From Cytidiella melzeri (lineage: Eukaryota > Basidiomycota > Agaricomycetes > Polyporales > Irpicaceae), in contig JABYQR010000033.1 in the NCBI GenBank assembly GCA_022592445.1, positions 124,001 to 188,000 of the forward strand: a stretch of DNA of 64,000 bases. Direction: 5' to 3'. The first letter of the stretch is position 1. Every line of letters starts with the position of its first letter. A program made the position numbers and the translations under genes. The notes under the pieces were generated by a model. The model was not told the DNA's origin. It made no database searches and was given only the letters and a program-made list of their open reading frames with translations. Shown here piece after piece: positions 11,645 through 21,809 of this stretch.

Positions 11645-11940
11645 CAAGGATCAAGTCGTAGTACGGAATGTACACTTCAGAGATATGAGGTACTACAGGT
11701 GCAATTACAGGTGATGACGTCTGTTTAGAAGTTTCTTCTAGAAGATCTTCGACTTCGGTATTTTCTCCGGAATCTGAGTTCTTATCTAGAGATTGATTGG
11801 ATGTGTCACCAATGTAAGTTGTGCCTGTGATGATCTCTGATGGTTCCTGATCTATTACTACTTCTGGTTTGTTGTTCTGTGGTTCTGATTCTCGACGATT
11901 TGCTAAGTCTTGAAAGTATGCAGTGACTAAAGCAGGTACG
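11645..11940 (-). pseudogene. Unrecognised coding frame, downstream part, cut by the chromovirus
   Basis: The minus strand is open from 11940 to about 11650, reading VPALVTAYFQDLANRRE and then an acidic, Ser/Thr-rich stretch ending VPHISEVYIPYYD, with a stop next to the copia start. Removing the chromovirus and one copy of its GTACG duplication joins this frame to 22467-22720 without a shift. The residues do not match a copia domain I know. It may be part of an extra ORF or an inserted gene in the copia leader. Confidence 0.55.
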
Positions 11941-12519
11941 TGTTACAACCAGGTCCAACCACCCGACTTCACGTGACCTCCGCACCCGAGCACCGCGCCG
12001 TATACTCCGCATCTCCGCACCCACGTCATCATGACCCTTATCATCTGTTTCCTTTACATCATGCTGTGTACAATTCTCTTATCGCTCCGCAAGCATGTGC
12101 ATTTCCTTTGTTCCGCTTTTGTCTACTCCTATCGGACTTGAAGTCATTGTAGTATATATACAAGACCCAACTGTAGTGAATAAGCAATTCGAATATCAAA
12201 TAAGACTCCCCTTCTTATCCTCCTTTTGTCTGCATTCGACTTCACTAGCTGAAGTCGTCTTACTCGTCGTTGTCCGACATCTCCTCGCTGTCTCCGGTGT
12301 TCCTATCACTACACCTCCGCAGGTCCGCATTTCGATTGAGCCTTGCTCTCGAACCCTTGGTCCTGCTAAGTACAAATTCGAGTCACGAGAATCCCGAGTG
12401 GCGCAACTTAACTAGTTGAAGCCAAGACTCATTCTGATCCCCCTCGTTTGCTCCTCTGTTTCCGCATCTCCGCAAACTCCGCAACTCCGCGTCCCCTCCA
12501 TTTCGTCTTGCTCTTAACA
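11941..12519 (+). repeat. 5' LTR of chromovirus 1 (579 bp)
   Basis: TG...CA ends, and nearly identical to 21810-22461 apart from a 73-bp duplication in that copy. Contains a TATA box at 12153-12160 and many TCCGCA motifs. Confidence 0.95.
12153..12196 (+). promoter_or_regulatory. TATA box and inferred self-primer 5' end of the mRNA
   Basis: TATATATA lies at 12153-12160. The 11 nt AATTCGAATAT at 12186-12196 start 33 nt downstream, where transcription would be expected to begin. They are exactly complementary to 12522-12532 just after the LTR, as in Tf1-type self-priming elements. The start site itself is inferred. Confidence 0.7.
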
Positions 12520-12521
12520 GT

Positions 12522-12532
12522 ATATTCGAATT
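12522..12532 (+). other. Primer-binding site (self-priming)
   Basis: ATATTCGAATT begins 2 nt after the 5' LTR end and is the reverse complement of LTR positions 12186-12196. I saw no match to the common tRNA-primer motif TGG at the expected position. Confidence 0.7.
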
Positions 12533-12556
12533 CAAAACTCGGATTCTCTACTGTAT

Positions 12557-13846
12557 ATGCCCACCCGCACAGCGATCACAAGAACCACTGAATCAATCTC
12601 ATCCGCCCCGCCAACAGCTCAGCAAGCCGCCGTCATGTCTCGCAATGACTCCCCTGAACTGCCCGCCAACGTCAAAACCCGCAGGAGGGGTAAGGATAGA
12701 GATCCAAACCCCGGCCCGAGTAGAGACCCCGGAGGTGGAGATGGCGGAGGAGACAATGGTGATGATCCTGGTAATGGTAATGGTGGAGGAGATGAAAACC
12801 CTTTTGAGCAGCTTACAGCTGCTATCACGCGAGCCTACGCTCAAAACTCGTCCTCGAATGCCAAGTTCCGCACCCCCGACACTTTTGACGGATCAGACCC
12901 GTCAAAACTCCGCAACTTCCTCACCCAATGCACGGTTTATTTCCGTGCAAACCCGGGTAAGTTCGACTCCGGGCAAAAGAAGGTCATGTTCGCCTTCTCT
13001 TACCTGACGGACTCTGCCTTGGAATGGTTCGAGTTGAAGTTCCTCCAATTCCAGGAATGGGAGGAAAGCGGAGGTATATTTTCCATCTCGAATTCCGGCA
13101 CGCCTCACCCTCCAGCATCCGATGACGACGACGATGATGTGGTGGACGCAACCGCCGAACACAACTGGGTCCGGAACTGGTCAGCTTTTGTTGCCGAAAT
13201 CCGCACGCATTTCGGTCCTGCAGACAACGTTGGCGAAGCCGAATGCCGCCTTGCAAATCTCTCTATGCCATCGGACAAGAAATTCTTGTATAACCTCCGT
13301 TTCACCCGATACTCCATGCGCACCGGCTGGGACGATCGCGCCCTCCGCTACCAATACTACAACGGCCTCCCGGAACGCCTCCAGGACAATATCACGTCCA
13401 ACGGCAAGCCTCACACACTTGTGAAGCTCAAGGAGATGGCCCTTAAGTGGGATCAAAGGTACTGGGAGCGTCAGGGTGAGAAGAAGAAGAAAACCGAGTG
13501 GGAACAGAAACCCGCAAAGTCCGCATCGTCCTCGACCCCCGCTGTCACCGTCACCACCGCTGTCGCCATGGCTATGCCCTCTGGCTCCCGAAAACACCGT
13601 CCCGCCGCAACCACTACTACCACCACCGCAACTCCGAAGACTAACCCTATTGCCAACCTCTTGGGAAGCGATGGTAAGCTCTCCAGTGTTGAACGCGCCC
13701 GCCGCATTGCAAACAATCTCTGTTTGTTCTGCGGTCTACCCGGACATCGCGCAAGCGAATGCCGCAAGGCCGCAAAGGCTCGTGCCGCCCAGTTGGCAGC
13801 ACAGACCCCAGCGCCAAACACCGCATCTGGGTTGGGAAATGTCTGA
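12557..13846 (+). CDS. gag: Gag of chromovirus 1
   Basis: 429 residues, uninterrupted, starting at the first ATG after the primer site. A low-complexity Gly/Asp-rich N-terminus (residues about 55-80) precedes the capsid-like Ty3 Gag region (TFDGSDPSKLRNFLTQCTVYF, ALEWFELKFL, ALRYQYYNGLPERL). A basic linker and one CCHC zinc knuckle, CLFCGLPGHRASEC, lie near residues 390-403. The capsid region packages the element RNA and the knuckle binds nucleic acid. The pol frame overlaps the last 88 nt in the -1 frame and is entered through the frameshift signal at 13834-13881. Confidence 0.92.
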   Translation: MPTRTAITRTTESISSAPPTAQQAAVMSRNDSPELPANVKTRRRGKDRDPNPGPSRDPGGGDGGGDNGDDPGNGNGGGDENPFEQLTAAITRAYAQNSSSNAKFRTPDTFDGSDPSKLRNFLTQCTVYFRANPGKFDSGQKKVMFAFSYLTDSALEWFELKFLQFQEWEESGGIFSISNSGTPHPPASDDDDDDVVDATAEHNWVRNWSAFVAEIRTHFGPADNVGEAECRLANLSMPSDKKFLYNLRFTRYSMRTGWDDRALRYQYYNGLPERLQDNITSNGKPHTLVKLKEMALKWDQRYWERQGEKKKKTEWEQKPAKSASSSTPAVTVTTAVAMAMPSGSRKHRPAATTTTTTATPKTNPIANLLGSDGKLSSVERARRIANNLCLFCGLPGHRASECRKAAKARAAQLAAQTPAPNTASGLGNV

Positions 13847-13881
13847 GCAGCCCTCAGTCCTCCGCACAAGTCGAGGGCTGC
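13834..13881 (+). promoter_or_regulatory. -1 programmed ribosomal frameshift signal
   Basis: In the gag frame the codons TTG GGA AAT (13832-13840) contain the heptamer G-GGA-AAT (13834-13840), which fits X-XXY-YYZ. After a 6-nt spacer (GTCTGA, including the gag stop) comes a perfect 9-bp stem, GCAGCCCTC (13847-13855) with GAGGGCTGC (13873-13881), and a 17-nt loop. Loop bases CCTCC (13859-13863) can also pair with GGAGG at 13905-13909, which would make a pseudoknot. The -1 frame leads directly into the protease. Confidence 0.8.
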
Positions 13882-16472
13882 GCTGACCCCGCTCGTGCAC
13901 CCAAGGAGGTATATCTCAATGCTTCCAGTCTTTCTTCGGACGCTTTGTACATTTTTGTATCTTGTGATTCAATTTCTGATCCTCTACGAGCTCTGATTGA
14001 TAGCGGTTCCTCCCACTGCTTCATGGACATTGATATTGCAAAGAAGTACTCTCTCCCTCTCGTCTCCATCCCCGCAATTCCGCTCCGTTTGTTCAATGGT
14101 CTTTCACGGTCTCTGATTCAATTTATGATAACTCTACCACTCCGTTTCCTTTCAGGGAAAATCTGTATGACACCTTTCTACATAACAAATCTTGACAAAT
14201 CCGCTTCTATCGTTTTAGGATACGATTGGCTCTCCCGCTACAACCTGTTGGTTGACTGGGCTAAGGGTCATATAACCTTCCAAGACAAAGAAGAAACTCC
14301 AATCCGGAGTCCCTCCGCAACAGGCGATTCAGACGAGTCCTCCGACGCGAATCTCATGCTTCAGAAGTCCCTCCGGTATCCTTTATAGGTGCTGCCGCAT
14401 ATATACGCGCATGCAAACTGCCAGGCTCTGTTCAGATGCGTCTCTCGCTGCGCACCGCGCAGAATCATTCCTCCGAACCAATTCCAGACATCTCCGCACT
14501 TCCATCCGATTATCATGAATTCGCCGATGTGTTTTCTAACACCAAGGCCGACATCCTAGCTTCGCATCGTCCCTACGACATCCGAATCGATTTAGAGGAC
14601 GACAAACCTCTACCTCCGAGCCCCATGTATTCGCTCTCCGCAGTCGAAGCAAAAGGCTCTCCGCAAGTTCCTTGACGAAAACGTCAACTCCGGATTTATC
14701 CGACAATCTACTTCTCCGCATGGTGCTCCAATCCTTTTCGTCAAAAAGAAGGATGGAACTCTTCGACTCTGCGTCGACTATCAAGCACTTAACCGTATCA
14801 CCAAGAAGGATCGCTATGCACTACCACTCATTTCCGACTTCTGAACAGTCCGGGCAAGGCCCGACTCTATACAAAAATCAATCTCCGCCATGCCTATCAT
14901 CTTGTCCGCATCGCTGAAGGCGATGAGTGGAAAACAACCTTTTGCACTCGTTATGGTTCGTTTGAGTGGCTGGTAATGCTATTCGGACTTTCCAATGCAC
15001 CCGCGGCTTTCCAACGTTGCATGAACGACATTTTCCAGGACCTCCTCGATGTCAATGTCACTGTCTACTTAGATGACATTCTTATCTTCTCCGATGATAT
15101 ACAGTCTTACAAGAAGCACGTCAAGGAAGTCCTACGCCACCTCCGTAAACATGGGCTTTACGCTCGTGCTGATAAATGCGAATTTCACAAAGACACGGTA
15201 GAATACTTAGGCTTTATCCTTTCCCCCGAGGGCCTCCGCATGTCCTCAGATAAGGTTCAAACCATCTTAGACTGGCCAACTCCGCGCAAGGTCAAGGACG
15301 TCCAGTCTTTTCTTGGATTCGCCAATTTCTATCGTCGTTTCATTCCACACTACTCGGACATCACTGTTCCTCTTACCAGACTCACGCGCAAGTCCGCGAC
15401 TTGGGCATGGACTGAACAGTGCCAGACTGCATTCAATACTCTCAAAAAAGCCTTCACCACTGCTCCGGTTCTGGTCCAATGGAATCCCGATGCTACAATC
15501 ATTGTGGAAACCGACGCCTCGGACTACGCTTTCGGCGCCATACTCTCTATCATCTCCGACGGGGAGATTCATCGGGTTGCTTTTCATTCTCGCACCTTCT
15601 CCGCACCCGAACTCAACTACGATGTGCACGACAAGGAATTACTAGCGATTCATGAAGCCTTCCGGACTTGGCGTCACTACCTGGAGGGTACTCCATCTCT
15701 GATAGACGTGATAACCGACCACAAGAGCCTGGAGTATTTTTCGACTACAAAACTCCTCACCCGACGACAGGCTCGTTGGTCCGAATTCCTATCCAGTTTT
15801 AATCTTGTAATCCGCTTCAGACCTGGGAAACTCGGAACCAAGCCGGACGCATTAACTAGACGATGGGACGTCTACCCTAAAGAGGGAGGTAGTGGCTATG
15901 CCAGTGTAAACCCGCATAACTTCAAACCTATCTTCTCCTCCGAACACCTCATCGCCTCGATCCGCGCATCCGCACTCATGGAACCGACACTCCGCAGTGT
16001 TAATATCTTCGACTCCGAAGAACTCTACAAGGATATCCTCCAATCCCTACCCTCAGACACGTATGCTCAACAACTCCGTTCAAAACCTCTTCCTCCGAGG
16101 TGGGTTGACGATCCGCAAGGATTGTTACTCCATGACGGCAAGATATATGTCCCGGACGTCGCTGGCCTCCGCCTCCGCGTCCTCCGCTACAGACACGACC
16201 ACCTCTTATCGTGTCACTACGGGGTTAGTAAGACACTAGCCCTGGTCCAAAGAGAGTTCTCATGGCCAAAACTCCGAACCTTTGTACAAGATTACTGCAA
16301 GTCTTGCACGACTTGTAAACGATCAAAGGCTCCGAGACATAAGCCTTATGGTACGGTCCAACAACTCCCAGTCCCGACGCGCCCTTGGGATTCTATTTCT
16401 ATGGATTTCATCGAGCAACTCCCAGACTCCGCAGGCTTTACAGCCATACTCGTTATTGTGGACCGCCTCAGT
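13847..16472 (+). pseudogene. pol: Pol of chromovirus 1: protease, RT, RNase H, integrase start
   Basis: Entered from gag by -1 frameshifting. Protease: ALIDSGSSHCFMD with DSG, near 13995-14035, followed by [30 protein letters not shown] near 14740, then from 14976 LFGLSNAPAAFQR and the catalytic YLDDILIFS. RNase H: VETDASDYAFGA, ELLAIHEAF and TDHKSLEYF. Integrase HHCC: HYGVSKTLALVQREF followed by CTTCKRSK. The core begins RPWDSISMDFIEQLP. Frame changes occur near 14385, 14655 and 14840 and leave the 502-residue stretch 14976-16484 open. The integrase is then cut after DRLS by the element at 16473; the ORF's last residues belong to that insertion. Confidence 0.88.
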
Positions 16473-19327
16473 TACAATTCCTGAAGAATGAAGAAGAATT
16501 GTTCCAGTGTGCTCCAGCACATTGATGCCTTTTCAGATGTGACCTTTTTGTCCCCCAAAGTGTGGGAATTTGATGGCAGAATACAGACAGTAACAGTGTC
16601 AATAACAAAACAATGAATACAGCTGATGGCATCACACTGGCCTTGTTATCAGCTCTTTATAACTTTGTATTAGATCACTTTTGCAATCAAAATGCAGTTT
16701 AGGATTTTTACAGACTGCATATGGGTACAAATATGTACATATATTACACCATTGGAGAGCCCTATCTTGCGGCAACATCTTGGTACAAACATCCTGTCAA
16801 TTGAAGTGGAATTGAGCAAGTTATGGCCAGTCTACTGCAAAAAGTCATCCAGACTCAGATTGAAACTCCACTCCTGCTGGAAAATGATGTCAAATTCTGG
16901 TCAGGTTGATGTGCAGCAATCTACAGACATGGGGAGTTCAGAGTAGGTTGATTATCAGTGATCCAAGGTCTGATTATATGGTGTTTTTTCTTGTGATCAT
17001 TCTTCTTAATCAGACTATTAATCAGAGTGCACTCTGAACACCCCATCAGCACATTGCTGATTCTGGCTGATTTACCAACACAACAATAAGTGATTCACTG
17101 TATAAATTAAAAAATTGGCGAAGTACTTGGGCAGCAAGCTACCTCAAGCAGTATATCTCTATAGCTTGCTGACTATGGTTTCTGCAAGCAAATCTCTTTG
17201 TAGCACAAAAGAACACATATGTCCAGATGTGTCTACATAGTTTTATGCATGCTACCTTGATTAAGGTCATATTGAATTGTACTAGGTAATGGTAGATAGC
17301 CATGGTAGAGTGGGGGTCAGAGCCTAGAGAGAACAGACAGCAGACAGCAGGAGATGTATTCAACAGATTGTTATGGCAATTCTGTATCAGTAAGTACAGG
17401 AAGAACAATACTCATGGCCTGATTCTTGTTGTCCCTCCTCTGGACTAGGAACAACAAAGGGGCCAGATTCTGCTTGATTCTCGTTAATCACGCAAATAAG
17501 CAGGCAGTAGGACCCCAGACCACCCCTACAGAATCAAACAAGAATCAGACTCGGGAATCAGCCATAATCATCCACTCTGGATGCCCCTATTGTTTGCTCT
17601 CTGAACAAGGAATACAATTAGAAGACATGCCACACATAGTGTTGGCTCTGAGCAAGAATTACCAGTACTTTGGAAGCTAACTGCAAATTCTCAACCCCTA
17701 CATTCTTGGACAATGTATATTTGTGGCTGCATCAGCAGTGAGTGCTGCATCTGATTGTTCCACAAGTTTCACAACTGTTAATTGCTCTTTAAGCAGGAGT
17801 TACAATCAGAACACAGCCTGTGGCAGTTTCAATGGGGGTGAGGCAATTCAGACATCAACAGTACATGGTTGCATCAGCAGCAAGCACTGCATTGGATTGT
17901 TGCAAAAAGTTTTACAACCATTAGTTGCTCTGCAAGGAGCAGTTAAAATCAGAACATAGCCTGTGGCAGTTCTGATGGGGCTGAGGCAGTTCAGACATCA
18001 ACAGGATGTGGTTGCATCAGCATAAAGCACTGCCTTTAATTCTTCCATAAAGTTTCACAACCACCAGTTGCTCTATAAGCAGAAGTTACAATCAGAACAC
18101 AGCCTGTGGCAGCTCTGATGAGGGTGAGGTAGCACAGATATCAGCTGGATGGGGTTTCATAAGCAGCCAGCACTGCATTCAATTGGTCCACAAAGTTTCA
18201 CAACCACAGAGTTTCAAGCAGGAGTTACAGCTGTGGCAGTTTCAATGGGGGTGAGGCAGTTCAGACATCAACAGTGCATGGTTGCATTGGCAGCAAGCAC
18301 TGCATTCAATTGCTTCACAAGGTTTCACAACCACTACTCTCTAAGCAGAAGTTACAATCAGAACACAATCTGTGGCAGTTCCAATAGGGGTGATGCAGCT
18401 CAGACATCAACAGGACATGGTTGCATCAGCAGCAACCACTGCGTCGGATTGTTGCACAAAGTTTCACAACCATGAGTTGCTCTCTAAGGAGGAATTAAAA
18501 TCAGAACATAGCCTGTGGCAGTTCTAATGGGGCTGAAGCAGTTCAGACATCAACAGGATGTGGTTTCATCAGCATAAAGCACTGCCTTTGATTCTTCCAT
18601 ACAGTTTCACGATCACCAGTTGCTCTATAAGCAGGAGTTACAATCAGAACACAGCCTGTGGCAGCTCCAATGGGGGTGAGGCAGTGCAGACATCAACAGG
18701 ACACATGTAACATGTTCTACCAATTGATCTAATGAGACACCCTCCAGCCCTTCATTCTTGAAGCAAGTAATTTTCTAGAATCAGCAGTGAACACTGCACA
18801 AGATTAATGACAAGATAGATGAAGCCCCTTGCTACCATTGGTAACTACCTTCATCAATGTATGGCTCCTTTTCCCGCAACCAAACTTATCAATTGTAGTA
18901 CAGTCACTTTATCCCAGATCAAGTTGCCTATCAAAGGTGTCACCAAAAGCAAATGCCCCTGCTCCTGCAGTTTACCAAATTGTATCTAGGTTATTTAACA
19001 TAGTTCAACACCATTAAGAAGAAGACCCATGTCAAACAATCTTTATCTCAATGCTCTACTCCACAAACTTTTTCAATTCTGTACTCACACCCATAGTTGC
19101 ACTTCAAACAATACAGCGCAGTCCCTCTTCTCTCATGATGATTGTGTGCCCCAGTAAAGACAGACCACCAACTTACTATACATTACTCATCAGAGAAGCA
19201 ATTCCCAACAAAACTACTTGTTCAGGCTGCTACCAGCACCAAGTTTACTTCCAAATCTGGCTCAAAAAGTGATATTTCATTCAACCTTCAGGAATTGTAC
19301 TTGCTGCTTGCCGGCCTTGCTAACGCT
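16473..19327. mobile_element. Satellite-bearing non-autonomous element, copy 1
   Basis: A 2855-bp insertion in the integrase gene. Removing it with one copy of AGT (16470-16472/19328-19330) restores DRLSKQGIFIPTYDT in frame. It begins TACAATTCCTGAAG and ends GCTAACGCT. An inverted TACAATTCCTGAAG also lies 28 nt inside the right end (about 19286-19299). It has no convincing gene, few CpG sites and an internal tandem array. The 3-bp duplication would fit several DNA-transposon superfamilies, so the superfamily is unassigned. The same sequence recurs at 39664-47136. Confidence 0.85.
17720..18710. repeat. Tandem array, ~143-bp unit, about 7 copies
   Basis: Each unit contains CAGAACACAGCCTGTGGCAG, then GGGGTGAGGCAGTTCAGACA, TCAACAGGACATGGTTGCAT and TTTCACAACCA. 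Starts of the first motif are about 143 nt apart (17808, 17951, 18094, then 18361, 18504 and 18648). The array is internal to the transposable element. Confidence 0.9.
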
Positions 19328-19330
19328 AGT

Positions 19331-20131
19331 AAACAAGGCATATTCATCCCCACATACGACACAATAGACTCTGCGGGTTTGGCTAAACTATTCGTCCTTC
19401 ATGTCTTTTCCAAGCATGGAGTCCCTTCTCACTGCACCTCCGACCGGGGTACGGAGTTTGTTTCACGGTTCTTCAGAGCCTTAGGACAGGCTTTGGACAT
19501 GAACCTTCACTTCACCTCCGGTGATCACCCCGAAGCAGATGGTCAGACAGAAAGGACCAACCAAACCCTTGAGCAATACCTCCGCGCATACTGCAACTAC
19601 CAGCAAGACAACTGGTCGGACTTGCTACCTCTCGCGGAGTTCGCTTTCAACAACGTCCCTAGCGCAACTACCGGCGTTTCTCCCTTCTTCGCAAACAAAG
19701 GCTACCATCCCAACATCACCATACACCCCGAACGTAGTCTCGCCTCCGCACGCGCTCATGAACTCGCCGTTAACCTCGAGGACTTACACAAATACTTGAA
19801 AGAAAGCATGCGCGAAGCCCAACTCTGATATCAAGGTCCCGCCGACGCTGCACAAAAAGCGCCTCCGCAATGGGATGTCGGAGATCGCGTCTTTGTCAAA
19901 GCAAAGTACTTCAACACCACACGACCGTCTAAGAACGCGGAGGTACTCGACTCTAAACTCGATCGCCGACGCCGCACATGTCCGCTTCTCTACCTAGTCC
20001 GATGGCTAGGATATGAGGGAACGGACGAAGAAACTTCATGGGTTCTAGCTACAGAGATGGATGGTGCTCCAGAAGCCATTGCCGATTTTCATAACTGTTA
20101 TCCAAAGAAACCCGGACCTTTACCTTTGTAA
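19331..20131 (+). pseudogene. pol: Pol of chromovirus 1: integrase end and chromodomain
   Basis: The frame resumes after the insertion. The integrase core continues (SKHGVPSHCTSDRGTEFVSRF with the second D; HPEADGQTERTNQTLEQYLR with the catalytic E), then LLPLAEFAFNN. A TGA at 19826-19828 interrupts AQL-YQGPADAA where CGA (Arg) is likely. In the same frame there follows QWDVGDRVFVKAKYF and a chromodomain, YLVRWLGYEGTDEETSWVLA, ending PGPLPL. Chromodomains of this class direct integration to particular chromatin. Confidence 0.9.
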
Positions 20132-20288
20132 TTATCTGTTTGTTTGTTTCATTATCCTTATATCATCTCCGCATTTCCGCAACTCCTCAAATCCGCACAC
20201 ATTCATGCTTCATAACAAAAGTGCAAGGATGACGTTGGAGGTTTCATTCATAGTATACAATAAACAAGAAAAGAGAAAAAAAACTACT

Positions 20289-21654
20289 CTAAGTTTCCTT
20301 CTCTTTTCCTTTTCCCTTCTGCGGAGCACCGGCTGCCTGCGCCGCCTCCGCGGTCTTCTTTGCTTCTTCCTGCAATCTCCGCCTTTCCTTCTTCCGCTCA
20401 ACCTCAATGTCCTCTACTTCCTCCACCTCCATCATCCTCCGGATTTCGTTGCGGAACGCGGTTAGGGTGTCCCAGATCGCCCGTCCCTCGGCCAGGAGGT
20501 CCTCCTGTAAGTCTGCGACTTCGCGCAGAGCACCAGTGAACACCTCTAAGGCGTTGACTGAACTGAACGCGGAGTCCGACATCTCCACCTCCGAGGATTC
20601 TGACGCGGACTCCGTCGACTTCTCCACCAACTCCATCCTCGCAGGCTCCCACATTCCCTCATCCTGATCCCGGACATCATACGTCCGCGACTTTTTCTTC
20701 TTTGGCCCTGCCGCCTCCAATCCTTTTCTCTTCCTTGCCGAAGTTTTGGACGTCCCGGACGTCGACTTCTCCAGCTGGGGCGCCGTCACCCTAGAAGGCC
20801 CGGCCTTCGGCGTTGCCTTCGGAGTTTTCGTCCGACCACCCTTCGCACGACCCTTCCCCACCTCCTTGACCGAGACGTCACCAACCTTGCAAGACCGTTT
20901 ACCGGCCCTGCAAGCGTAACATGCTCTTCCTTTCATCTTCGCATCCAACTCCCAGAAGCACTCAGACTTGGCCTTGATGCATGTATCGCATCGCACCTCC
21001 GACGTGCTCCAGTGGACCTCAATGACGGTCTCTTCGCGAACCACACTTGTCATCTTCGTAACGATTTGCGCTTTCTTTTTCCTTGGAGTTTGCTCCGCGT
21101 CCTCCATCTCCGCGTCCTCCTCCTCATCCTTGTCCGTCTCCTCCTCCTCCTCGTCTTTGTCCGTAGGGACATATTGCGAGGTTGCAGGACTCGAAGTCCT
21201 GCTCCGCCGAATCGCACCCGCAACGAACGGAGAAGGCGCCGTTGTCGCACTCGCCGTAATTTTTGCCGCAATCCCAGCGACCGCCGACTCTACGATTGCC
21301 CTGCGCTCCTTCTCCGCTGCGGCCCTCTTCGCCAGCATCAACCGCTTACCCTCAGCGGCCACCTTTTTCCTTGCCTCCTCTGCTTCCGCCTTCTTCCTCG
21401 CCTCCTCGGCCTCCATCCTCATTTTCTCTTGCGCCGCAGTAACCAACTCCGCCGTCTTTCGGCGTTCCTCCTCAGCCGCTGCCTCCGCCCTCAACTCCTC
21501 CTCCTCCTGCTCCATCCTCGCCAGCTCGGCCTTCCTCGCGGCAATTTCTCGCTGCCTCCGTGCAAACCAATCAGCGGCAGTCTCTGGAAAGGAGTCGTTG
21601 AAGTCAGCCTATCTCCATCAAGGAGCGGAAATACTCACCATTGGGGGTAGACAT
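20289..21654 (-). CDS. Antisense Zn2Cys6-type protein inside the chromovirus
   Basis: Minus-strand exons 21654-21639 and 21583-20289 (55-nt GT-AG intron) give an intact 436-residue protein starting MSTPN. Residues about 15-105 are a Glu/Ala/Lys/Arg-rich predicted coiled coil, followed by an acidic tract. Cysteines near residues 204-237 fit CX2CX6CX12CX2CX6C (CDTCIKAKSEC ... CYACRAGKRSC), the spacing of Gal4-type binuclear zinc clusters. A basic region with nuclear-localisation-like KKKK follows, then a C-terminal coiled coil. It lies between the chromodomain and the 3' LTR, opposite to pol. The open frame and correct splice sites argue for selection or recent activity. A DNA-binding or regulatory role is inference. 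It could also be a captured host gene. Confidence 0.8.
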
Positions 21655-21809
21655 ATTGTTGCTAGGTACGGGGTAGTGGTGGGTGAAGAAAGAAAAGTTG
21701 AAGTCCAGCATCCGCACACTCTCAGGACTTTATACCAAAACTCCAGATCTCCGATGCGGATACATTGGAAGCATTGCCCTCAGGGGTTCGGGCCTTAAGG
21801 GGGAGGTAC

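Noticed and set aside
17720..18710. CRISPR-like regular repeats
   Set aside because: Units are contiguous ~143-bp tandem copies with no unique spacers, inside a eukaryotic transposon.
16473..19327. Harbinger or CACTA origin of the satellite-bearing element
   Set aside because: A 3-bp duplication would fit either, but no matching terminal inverted repeat (CACTA or GAGTRACTTCCC) is present, so no superfamily was assigned.
20968..21798. Long Ser/Ala-rich plus-strand ORFs
   Set aside because: Shadows of the antisense coiled-coil/Zn2Cys6 gene; composition reflects its Glu/Lys codons read in reverse.
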